Source of the DNA: Actinomadura sp. WMMA1423 | GTDB lineage: Bacteria > Actinomycetota > Actinomycetes > Streptosporangiales > Streptosporangiaceae | Reading direction: 5' to 3' | DNA length: 64,000 nucleotides | NCBI RefSeq assembly: GCF_006547145.1 | Contig: NZ_CP041244.1 | Location: 9,424,001-9,488,000 of the forward strand | Shown here: piece after piece, positions 36,037 to 42,611 of the stretch | How positions within the stretch are numbered: the stretch's first letter is position 1 | Layout of the letters: each line of letters opens with the position of its first letter | The notes under the pieces: model-generated | Databases searched by the model: none | Seen by the model: only the letters and a program-made list of their open reading frames with translations | Told to the model about the DNA's origin: nothing | Program-made: the position numbers and the translations under genes

Positions 36037-36432
36037 TCAGAGCCCGCGCCCGCCGGCGACGGCCGACAGCAGGTACGTCACGCCGGCGACGGCCGCCAGC
36101 CACACGTAGGCGGTGATGTCGGCGCCGCGCAGCGCCTGCACCACGAGGCCGCCGACCACCGCGACGGTGAGCACGTCGCCCGTCATCGCGGCGGCCCGCA
36201 GGTGCGCCCGGGCCCGGGTGCCCGACCCGAACCCCTCACTGAGCGGCAGCGCCGGTTCGTTGCGCCGGTAGGCCAGGTACGCCGCGTACCCGGCCAGCGC
36301 CGCCAGTGCGATGAGGGCCGTTCCCGACCGCCCGTCGGCGGCCAGCACGGCCCCGACCACCACACCGGCGCCCAGGACGAGCCCTGGGACGGCCCACCGG
36401 CTGAGACTGCGGCGTTCGGGAGCGATCCACAT
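36037..36432 (-). CDS. small membrane protein of unknown function
   Basis: 131 aa, ATG start. Four hydrophobic segments: residues about 14-32, 37-54, 84-102 and 106-124; after the second comes YRRNEPALPLSEGFGSGTRAR, a charged loop. I do not recognise a family. Divergent from the first AIM24 gene with a 67-base gap, so both may share a regulatory region. Confidence 0.6.
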   Translation of the reverse strand: MWIAPERRSLSRWAVPGLVLGAGVVVGAVLAADGRSGTALIALAALAGYAAYLAYRRNEPALPLSEGFGSGTRARAHLRAAAMTGDVLTVAVVGGLVVQALRGADITAYVWLAAVAGVTYLLSAVAGGRGL

Positions 36433-36485
36433 GTGCTCATCCTTGCCGATCGGCGCACGAGGGGGACCGGCAACGCGCCGGGCTG

Positions 36486-36491
36486 TATCTT
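36486..36491 (+). promoter_or_regulatory. -10 box for leaderless AIM24 operon
   Basis: TATCTT lies 8 bases before the GTG at 36500, with no ribosome binding site between, which fits leaderless transcription. Confidence 0.4.
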
Positions 36492-36499
36492 CTCGCTTC

Positions 36500-37138
36500 G
36501 TGGCGCAATTTCGAATGAACGGCTCGAAGATGCTCGCCGTCGACCTCGGCGGCGAGACGATCCGGGCGCTGAACGGCTCGATGGTGGCCTACGAGGGCCA
36601 GATGGCGTTCAAGCGGCAGGGCATGACGGGCGGCGAGGGGCTGCGCGGCGCCCTCAAGCGCAGGATCGCGGGCGAGGGCATGACCCTCATGGAGATCACG
36701 GGGCAGGGGACGGTCTACCTGGCGAGCGAGGCGACGGAGGTGACCCTCGTCCAGCTCACGGGCGACACCCTGTTCGTGGAGTCGGAGAGCCTGCTGGCGC
36801 TCGACGGGAGCCTCCAGACGGGCGTCCAGTTCGTGGGACTGCGGGGCATGGGCACGGGCCAGGGCCTCGCCACCACCAAGGTCGACGGGCACGGGACGGT
36901 CGCGGTCCTGTCCGAGGGACCGGCCATCGCGCTGGAGGTGACCCCGCAGACGCCGCTGTGCGTCGACCCGCACGCCTACGTCTGCCACCACGGGCAGCTC
37001 CAGCAGGACGTGGTCACCGACGTCAACTGGCGGACGGTGATCGGCCAGGGATCGGGGGAGAGCGTGCAGTTCCGGTACCAGGGGCACGGGCTGGTCTACG
37101 TCCAGCCGGCCGAACGCGGCGGGATTCTGGAGATCTGA
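36500..37138 (+). CDS. AIM24 family protein, copy 1
   Basis: 212 aa. Belongs to the AIM24/TRAP-like beta-sandwich family, named from a yeast mitochondrial protein; the bacterial role is not established. Recognised by the internal pattern of short beta strands with GQGTVYLAS, EVTLVQLTGDTLFVESESLLAL, and the late HGTVAVLS and VDPHAYVCHHG segments. No signal peptide or membrane segment. First of three tandem paralogues with overlapping or near-touching ends. Confidence 0.85.
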   Translation: MAQFRMNGSKMLAVDLGGETIRALNGSMVAYEGQMAFKRQGMTGGEGLRGALKRRIAGEGMTLMEITGQGTVYLASEATEVTLVQLTGDTLFVESESLLALDGSLQTGVQFVGLRGMGTGQGLATTKVDGHGTVAVLSEGPAIALEVTPQTPLCVDPHAYVCHHGQLQQDVVTDVNWRTVIGQGSGESVQFRYQGHGLVYVQPAERGGILEI

Positions 37139-37791
37139 TGCCCGGCTACCAGTCGATCAACTCCAAGATGCTCCAGGTCCCGATCGGGCCGGGGCAGGAG
37201 GTCTACAGCAAGCGCGGCGCCATGCTGGCCTACACCGGCCCGGTGTCGTTCGCCCCGACCGCCACGGCGGGGCAGGGCATCGGCGGCACGCTCGGGCGCG
37301 CCGTCGCCGGCGAGCACAGCGCGATGATGCACGTGACCGGCCAGGGCAGCGTCATGTTCGGCCACGGCGGGCTGCACGTGTCCGTCGTCGAGCTGAACGG
37401 CGCCGACACCCTGTACGCCGAGGCCGACCGGCTGCTGGTGCACGACGCGACCCTGCAGGTCGGGACCATGTTCATGGGCGAGCAGGGCGGCGTGCGCGGC
37501 ATCGTGCGCGGCGCGGTCACCGGGCAGGGCCTGTTCACCACGACGCTCACCGGGCACGGCGCGTGCGCGCTGCTGTCGCACGGCGGCGTGATGGAGCTGC
37601 CGATCACCCCGCAGCGCCCCGTCCACGTCGACCCGCAGGCGTACGTGGCCCACCGCGGCCAGGTGCAGAACAAGCTCACCACGGCGGTGGGGCTGCGCGA
37701 CCTGATCGGGCGCGGCTCCGGCGAGGGCTTCCAGCTGGAGCTGAGCGGCTCCGGCGTCGTCTACGTCCAGGCCAGCGAGAGGAAGATCTGA
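37138..37791 (+). CDS. AIM24 family protein, copy 2
   Basis: 217 aa; start overlaps the copy 1 stop (TGATG). Same fold signature: SKMLQVPIGPGQEVYSKRGA, GQGSVMFGHGG, ADTLYAEADRLLVHD, TGHGACALLSHGGV, VDPQAYVAHRG. Closest to copy 1. Glycine-rich loops recur roughly every 40 residues. Likely part of one complex with copies 1 and 3 (inference from tandem arrangement). Confidence 0.85.
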   Translation: MPGYQSINSKMLQVPIGPGQEVYSKRGAMLAYTGPVSFAPTATAGQGIGGTLGRAVAGEHSAMMHVTGQGSVMFGHGGLHVSVVELNGADTLYAEADRLLVHDATLQVGTMFMGEQGGVRGIVRGAVTGQGLFTTTLTGHGACALLSHGGVMELPITPQRPVHVDPQAYVAHRGQVQNKLTTAVGLRDLIGRGSGEGFQLELSGSGVVYVQASERKI

Positions 37792-37793
37792 CC

Positions 37794-38555
37794 GTGAGCA
37801 CGTTCGGGACGCAGACCTGGAACGCCTTCACCCTGCCGTCCAACGACAACGTCAACCCCTACGCCTTCAGCGTCGACCTCAACGGCCAGTGGTTCGCGCA
37901 GAAGGGCAAGATGATCGCCTACTACGGGCAGATCAGGTTCGAGGCGCTGTCGGCCGGCCCGCTGGACTCCCTCGTCGCGCACACGTTCAACTCCCCGCTG
38001 TACGCGCAGGACTGGATCGTCGCCCAGGGGCAGGGCAAGCTCGTCCTCGCCGACCGGGGGTTCGACGTCAACTCCTTCGACCTGGAGGAGGGCAACCTCA
38101 CCGTCCGGGCCGGGAACCTGCTCGCCTTCGAGCCGGGCCTGGAGCTGAAGCAGTCGATCATCCCCGGGTTCCTGACCCTGATCGGCACGGGGCGGTTCGT
38201 CGCCGCCTCCAACGGGCCCGTGCACTTCGTCGAGCCGCCGATCCGCGTCGACCCGCAGGCGCTGCTCGGCTGGGCCGACTGCCCCTCGCCCTGCCACCAC
38301 TACGACCACTCCTACATGCGCGGCGCGTTCGGCGCCGCCCGGATGATCTTCGGGATCGGCGGCTCGTCCGGCGAGGAGCACCAGTTCGACTTCACCGGCC
38401 AGGGCACCGTGATGATGCAGTCGTCGGAGGTCGTGATGAACGAGGACGTCCTCCTCCGCGACCTCGAGGGCCAGATCGGGCTGGTGGGCACCTCCGGCCT
38501 CCAGCGGCTCCACCAGACGATCACGCAGCGGCTCGCCGCCGAGCGCCAGAGCTGA
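37794..38555 (+). CDS. AIM24 family protein, copy 3
   Basis: 253 aa from GTG 37794, two bases after the copy 2 stop with AGGAAG upstream. Longer than the others and more diverged: contains KGKMIAYYGQIRFEA near 40, GQGKLVLADRG near 80, LTVRAGNLLAFEP near 105, VDPQALLGWADCPSPCHHYDHSYMRG (a Cys/His-rich loop near 160, shown in two parts: VDPQALLGWADC and PSPCHHYDHSYM) and a C-terminal GQGTVMMQSSE. The CxxxCHHxxH-like loop is absent from copies 1 and 2 and might bind metal. Confidence 0.82.
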   Translation: MSTFGTQTWNAFTLPSNDNVNPYAFSVDLNGQWFAQKGKMIAYYGQIRFEALSAGPLDSLVAHTFNSPLYAQDWIVAQGQGKLVLADRGFDVNSFDLEEGNLTVRAGNLLAFEPGLELKQSIIPGFLTLIGTGRFVAASNGPVHFVEPPIRVDPQALLGWADCPSPCHHYDHSYMRGAFGAARMIFGIGGSSGEEHQFDFTGQGTVMMQSSEVVMNEDVLLRDLEGQIGLVGTSGLQRLHQTITQRLAAERQS

Positions 38556-38559
38556 ACCG

Positions 38560-38591
38560 CGGGGGGCCGGACGGGCGCGTCCGGCCCCCCG
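38560..38591. terminator. bidirectional terminator hairpin
   Basis: Perfect 14-base arms CGGGGGGCCGGACG and CGTCCGGCCCCCCG around GGCG, between convergent AIM24 copy 3 and the VOC gene. Confidence 0.8.
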
Positions 38592-38596
38592 GCGGG

Positions 38597-39394
38597 TCAC
38601 GACTGAGGCTCGGGCGCCGGCTTCATCACGTGGAAGGGGACCCCGAACGGGTCGCGGACGGTGGCCGACCGCCCGTACGGGGTGTCCTCCGGCTCGGACT
38701 CGACGGTGCCGCCGCCCGCGCGGACCTTGCGGACCGCCTCGTCGGCGTCGTCGACCGCGAAGTACGTCGTCCAGGACGGGACGGGATCGTCGCCGCCGCC
38801 GAGCGCGATCCCGGAGCCGCCGAGGACGCCGCCGACGTAGCGGCCGTCGCCCGCCCGCCGCAGGACGGTGTAGTCCATGCCGCCCGGCATCGGCTCCAGC
38901 TCGTAGCCGAACACCGCCCTGTAGAACTTCCCGGCCGCGGCCGAGTCGCGCGTGACCAGCTCGTTCCACACGAACGACCCCGGGACGTTGACGATCCGCG
39001 AGCCCGGATGGGAGCGGCCCTGCCAGAGGCCGAAGTGGGCCCCCTGGGGGTCGCGCAGGACGGCCATGCGGCCGCTGTCCATGACGTCCATGGCCGGGAC
39101 GACGACCTGCGCCCCCGCGTCGGTGGCGCGCTTGAGCACACCGTCGCAGTCGTCGGCGGCGAAATAGACGCTCCACCAGTACACGTCCGCCTCGCCCTCG
39201 GGGTTGCGCATCATCCCGGCGACGGGCTCGCCGCGCAGGTTGCACAGGTGGTAGTGCCCCGCCTCCTCCCCGGTGTCCTCGAACTGCCAGCCCATCAGGG
39301 TCCCGTAGAACGTCTTGGCGCGGTCGAGGTCGGGGACGCCGATGTCCAGCCAGTTGGGCGTCCCGTCCGGCGCGTTGCCCGTGACGTGGGTCAT
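38597..39394 (-). CDS. VOC (glyoxalase/dioxygenase fold) family protein
   Basis: 265 aa; start ATG 39394 chosen for GAGG/AGGAG upstream. Two vicinal-oxygen-chelate modules in tandem: first about 13-120 (NWLDIGVPDLDRAKTFYGTLMGW to VLRDPQGAHFGLWQ) and second about 135-260 (VWNELVTRDSAAAGKFYRAVFGY to VRDPFGVPFHVMKP). Resembles the two-domain hydroxylase-type VOC proteins near antibiotic-related genes; the substrate is unknown. Divergent from the ABC-F gene. Confidence 0.88.
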   Translation of the reverse strand: MTHVTGNAPDGTPNWLDIGVPDLDRAKTFYGTLMGWQFEDTGEEAGHYHLCNLRGEPVAGMMRNPEGEADVYWWSVYFAADDCDGVLKRATDAGAQVVVPAMDVMDSGRMAVLRDPQGAHFGLWQGRSHPGSRIVNVPGSFVWNELVTRDSAAAGKFYRAVFGYELEPMPGGMDYTVLRRAGDGRYVGGVLGGSGIALGGGDDPVPSWTTYFAVDDADEAVRKVRAGGGTVESEPEDTPYGRSATVRDPFGVPFHVMKPAPEPQS

Positions 39395-39541
39395 CTGCCT
39401 CACACTCCTTCGTGCCTGGGACCGTGGCCCCGGTGCCGTCCCGCCGCACGCGCCGCCACTCCCCATCCTGGCCGCACCCTCCGCGTCTACACATCGGGCC
39501 TGCCCGCGCCCCGCGATGGCCGGGACCGGCCCGTCGTCACG

Positions 39542-39547
39542 TACACT
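39542..39547 (+). promoter_or_regulatory. -10 box of the ABC-F leader transcript
   Basis: TACACT stands 6 bases before a short open frame starting ATG at 39554. Transcription would begin at or next to that A, so the short frame would be read leaderless. Confidence 0.5.
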
Positions 39548-39553
39548 TGGTGG

Positions 39554-39574
39554 ATGGTTCCGCTCCCGAACTGA
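39554..39574 (+). CDS. putative leader peptide MVPLPN upstream of ABC-F
   Basis: Six codons ATG GTT CCG CTC CCG AAC then TGA. It starts at the predicted transcription start and ends 10 bases before an attenuator-like hairpin. Pro codons at positions 3 and 5 could slow ribosomes. A leader peptide is a hypothesis; there is no homology evidence at this length. Confidence 0.4.
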   Translation: MVPLPN

Positions 39575-39584
39575 CAGGCCGCCC

Positions 39585-39618
39585 AGCGCGCCCCGGTCAC
39601 AGGACCGCGCGGCGCGCT
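39585..39618 (+). terminator. attenuator-like hairpin in the ABC-F leader
   Basis: Outer arms AGCGCGCC (39585-39592) and GGCGCGCT (39611-39618) enclose inner arms CGGTC (39594-39598) and GACCG (39603-39607) with loop ACAG. The 3' side runs into TCTTCGT. It lies between the short leader frame and the ABC-F start at 39666. Confidence 0.5.
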
Positions 39619-39665
39619 TCTTCGTGCCTGTCCACCGAGCCGTCCGTCAGGGGAGCCCTGTCACT

Positions 39666-41264
39666 GTGATCATCGCGAAAGACATCGAGCTGCGCGCCGG
39701 GTCCCGGCTGCTGATCGAGGCCGCCAGCTTCCGGGTCAACCCCGGCGACCGGGTGGGCTTCGTCGGCCGCAACGGCGCCGGCAAGACCACGCTCACCAAG
39801 GTCCTGGCGGGCGAGGCGCTGCCCGCGCAGGGCGCCGTGACGTCCTCCGGGACGATCGGCTACCTCCCGCAGGACCCCCGCGGCGTCGACCTGGCCGAGC
39901 TGGCCCGCGACCGGATCCTGTCGGCCCGCGGGCTGGACGAGGTGATCCGCGACCTGCGCGCCGCCGAGGAGGCGATGGCGACCGCGACGGGCGCCGGCCG
40001 CGACAAGGCCGTCCGCCGGTACGGGCGGCTGGAGGAGCGGCTGCACGTCCTCGGCGGCTACAGCGCCGAGGCCGAGGCCGCCTCGATCGCCTCCAGCCTC
40101 GGGCTGCCCGACCGGGTGATGACCCAGCCGCTCGGCACGCTGTCGGGTGGCCAGCGCCGCCGGGTCGAACTGGCCCGGATCCTGTTCTCCGGCGCCGACA
40201 CCCTGCTGCTGGACGAGCCCACCAACCACCTGGACGCCGACTCGGTCGTCTGGCTGCGCGACTTCCTGAAGGGCCACCAGGGCGGCCTCGTCGTCATCAG
40301 CCACGACGTGGAGCTGCTGGACGCGGTGGTCAACCGGGTGTTCCACCTGGACGCCAACCGCAGCGTGATCGACATCTACAACGTCGGCTGGAAGAAGTAC
40401 CTCGACCAGCGCGAGACCGACGAGCGGCGGCGCAAGCGCGAGACGGCGAACGCGCAGCGGCAGGCGTCCGCGCTGCTGTCGCAGGCCGACAAGATGCGCG
40501 CCAAGGCCACCAAGGCGAAGGCGGCCCAGCAGATGGACCGGCGGGCCCGGCAGCTGCTCGCGGGCGTCGAGGGCGAGCGGCAGTCCGACAAGGTGGCCAA
40601 AATTCGCTTCCCGGACCCGGCACCCTGTGGCAAAACCCCCCTCACCGCGGAGGGTTTGTCGAAATCGTACGGATCTTTGGAGATATTCACCGACGTGGAC
40701 CTGGCCATCGACCGCGGCAGCCGCGTCGTCGTCCTCGGCCTGAACGGCGCGGGCAAGACGACCCTGCTGCGGATGCTGGCGGGGGTCGACAAGCCCGACA
40801 CCGGGGCGGTCGTGGCCGGGCACGGGCTGCGGCTCGGCTACTACGCCCAGGAGCACGAGACCCTGGAGGTCGAGCGGTCGGTCCTGGAGAACATGCAGTC
40901 CGCCGCACCCGGCATGGCGCCGGTCGAGGTCCGCAAGATCCTGGGGTCGTTCCTGTTCTCCGGCGACGACGTCGACAAGCCCGCCGGGGTGCTTTCCGGC
41001 GGCGAGAAGACCCGGCTGGCACTGGCGATGCTCGTGGTCTCCAGCGCGAACGTGCTGCTGCTGGACGAGCCCACCAACAACCTCGACCCGGCGAGCCGCG
41101 AAGAGATCCTCGCGGCGCTGCGGACGTTCGCCGGAGCGATCGTCCTGGTGACCCACGACGAGGGCGCGGTCGAGGCGCTGGCGCCGGAAAGAGTGATTTT
41201 GCTCCCAGATGGTGTGGAAGACATCTGGAGTGACGAGTTTGCCGATCTGGTGGCGCTCGCGTGA
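39666..41264 (+). CDS. ABC-F family ATPase (ribosome-associated)
   Basis: 532 aa, GTG start with GGGGAG upstream. Soluble protein with two ABC domains and no membrane segments. NBD1: Walker A GRNGAGKTT, signature LSGGQRRRVELA, Walker B LLLDEPTNHLD. A linker of about 85 residues rich in Arg/Lys/Gln follows (ERRRKRETANAQRQASALLS), expected to reach into the ribosome. NBD2: GLNGAGKTT, LSGGEKTRLALA, LLLDEPTNNLD. ABC-F proteins act on the ribosomal E site, either as housekeeping factors or as antibiotic-resistance proteins. The leader architecture would fit drug-induced expression, but the sequence is also close to the housekeeping actinobacterial type, so resistance is not certain. Confidence 0.92.
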   Translation: MIIAKDIELRAGSRLLIEAASFRVNPGDRVGFVGRNGAGKTTLTKVLAGEALPAQGAVTSSGTIGYLPQDPRGVDLAELARDRILSARGLDEVIRDLRAAEEAMATATGAGRDKAVRRYGRLEERLHVLGGYSAEAEAASIASSLGLPDRVMTQPLGTLSGGQRRRVELARILFSGADTLLLDEPTNHLDADSVVWLRDFLKGHQGGLVVISHDVELLDAVVNRVFHLDANRSVIDIYNVGWKKYLDQRETDERRRKRETANAQRQASALLSQADKMRAKATKAKAAQQMDRRARQLLAGVEGERQSDKVAKIRFPDPAPCGKTPLTAEGLSKSYGSLEIFTDVDLAIDRGSRVVVLGLNGAGKTTLLRMLAGVDKPDTGAVVAGHGLRLGYYAQEHETLEVERSVLENMQSAAPGMAPVEVRKILGSFLFSGDDVDKPAGVLSGGEKTRLALAMLVVSSANVLLLDEPTNNLDPASREEILAALRTFAGAIVLVTHDEGAVEALAPERVILLPDGVEDIWSDEFADLVALA

Positions 41265-41380
41265 CCTGCGCAGTGACTTCCGCAGATCTTTTCTGGCCGA
41301 GTGGGTAGCCGAACCGGCGGGAATGACTGATCATGGCGGGGGATAACGCAGCGGTCACCACATCACTACGGGAGGTACTC

Positions 41381-41593
41381 GTGGCCGAGACCCTGAAGAA
41401 GGGCACCCGCGTGACCGGTGCCGAGCGCGACAAGCTGGCGGCGGACCTGAAGAAGAGGTACGACTCCGGCGAGAGCATCCGCGCCCTGGCAGCCGCCACC
41501 GGCCGCTCGTACGGTTTCATCCACCGGATTCTGACCGAGTCCGGCGTCAACCTGCGCGGTCGCGGTGGCGCGACCCGGGGCAAGAAGTCCTGA
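41381..41593 (+). CDS. small helix-turn-helix protein conserved in actinobacteria
   Basis: 70 aa. GTG 41381 is chosen because GGAGGTACTC stands directly before it; an upstream ATG at 41333 in the same frame lacks such a site. Basic protein: MAETLKKGTRVTGAERDKLA, then a compact helix-turn-helix KKRYDSGESIRALAAATGRS and YGFIHRILTESGVNLRGRGG, ending ATRGKKS. Homologues of this size follow ABC-F genes in other actinomycetes as far as I recall. Probably a nucleic-acid-binding protein; target unknown. Confidence 0.82.
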   Translation: MAETLKKGTRVTGAERDKLAADLKKRYDSGESIRALAAATGRSYGFIHRILTESGVNLRGRGGATRGKKS

Positions 41594-41635
41594 CCGGACA
41601 CCGGCCCCCGGATGAGCGCACCGCCTGACCCGGCG

Positions 41636-41666
41636 CCGCGACCGACCGAGTAAGGTTCGGTCGCGG
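41636..41666 (+). terminator. hairpin downstream of the HTH gene
   Basis: Arms CCGCGACCGA and TCGGTCGCGG around an 11-base loop, 43 bases after the HTH stop. Likely terminator of the HTH transcript. Confidence 0.55.
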
Positions 41667-41682
41667 CGGCGGACAGGTTCTG

Positions 41683-41719
41683 TCGGGTCCCGTCTTGTGG
41701 ACGGCGGGGCGGGACCCGA
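41683..41719 (+). promoter_or_regulatory. second inverted repeat before the enoyl-CoA hydratase gene
   Basis: Arms TCGGGTCCCG and CGGGACCCGA separated by 17 bases, ending 22 bases before the ATG at 41742. It could be a regulator site or an mRNA leader structure. Confidence 0.4.
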
Positions 41720-41741
41720 ACGCTCATCGGAAGGAAGACCC

Positions 41742-42569
41742 ATGGGGGACGCGACCACGGCCGGCGGGCCGGAAACGGCCACGGCGGCGCAGGCGGCGGA
41801 GCCCGCTCCACCCGGCCTCGACGAGGCGGGCCTGCGGCTCGACGTCGACGGCGCGGTCGCGACCGTCACCCTGAACCGGCCCGAGCGGCGCAACGCCATG
41901 ACGTTCGCGACCTGGCGCGGGCTCGCCGCGATCGGGCGCTCCCTGCCCCCGGACGTGCGCGTCGTCGTCCTGCGGGGGGAGGGCCCCTCGTTCTCGGCCG
42001 GCATCGACCTCGGCATGTTCTCCGGCGGCGGGGGCGGCGAAGGGTTCACCGACGGCGCCGACGCCGAGGGGACCGACCGCTTCATCGCCGGGCTCCAGGA
42101 GGGCTACACCTGGCTCCGGCGCCCCGACATCGTCTCCGTCGCGGCGGTGCACGGCCACGCGATCGGGGCCGGATTCCAGCTCGCGCTGGCCTGCGACATC
42201 CGCGTCGTCGCCGACGACGCCAAGTTCTGCATGAAGGAGCCCGCGCTCGGCCTCGTCCCCGACCTGACCGGCACCAAGCCGCTGGTCGAGATCGTGGGGA
42301 TCGGGCGAGCCCTGGAGCTGTGCCTCACCGCCCGGACGGTCCCCGCCGAGGAGGCGGCCCGGATCGGGCTCGCCGAGATCCTCGTCCCGCGCGACGGCCT
42401 GGACGGCGCCGTCCGCGACCTCGCCGGCGCCCTGCTGGCGGTGAACCCCGGCGCGGCCGCCGCGACCAAGCGGCTGCTGTGGCAGGCCGCCGAGAACACC
42501 CTGGACGAGCAGTGCGCGGCCGAGCGCCGCGAGCAGATCGGCCGCTTGCGCGAGGTCTTCGGAAAGTGA
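41742..42569 (+). CDS. enoyl-CoA hydratase/isomerase family protein
   Basis: 275 aa; AAGGAAG 8 bases before the ATG. Crotonase fold: LNRPERRNAMTFATW near 45, the first oxyanion-hole strand GPSFSAGIDLGMFSGG near 85, the second oxyanion glycines in HGHAIGAGFQLALACDIR near 135, and KEPALGLVPDLTGTKPL near 165 with Asp where a second catalytic acid would sit. First 35 residues are an Ala/Pro-rich extension. Probably acts in fatty-acid or related acyl-CoA breakdown; the substrate is not readable. Confidence 0.9.
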   Translation: MGDATTAGGPETATAAQAAEPAPPGLDEAGLRLDVDGAVATVTLNRPERRNAMTFATWRGLAAIGRSLPPDVRVVVLRGEGPSFSAGIDLGMFSGGGGGEGFTDGADAEGTDRFIAGLQEGYTWLRRPDIVSVAAVHGHAIGAGFQLALACDIRVVADDAKFCMKEPALGLVPDLTGTKPLVEIVGIGRALELCLTARTVPAEEAARIGLAEILVPRDGLDGAVRDLAGALLAVNPGAAAATKRLLWQAAENTLDEQCAAERREQIGRLREVFGK

Positions 42570-42574
42570 CGCCC

Positions 42575-42603
42575 GGCGGGCCGGGGGAGGCCCCCGGCCC
42601 GCC
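42575..42603. terminator. bidirectional terminator hairpin
   Basis: Perfect 13-base arms GGCGGGCCGGGGG and CCCCCGGCCCGCC around AGG, between the convergent hydratase and peptidase genes. Confidence 0.8.
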
Positions 42604-42611
42604 GCGCCGCT

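Noticed and set aside
39412..39669. 85-codon open frame in the leader of the ABC-F gene
   Set aside because: Arg/Pro/Ser-rich shadow frame that crosses the ABC-F start; the six-codon leader fits the promoter position better.
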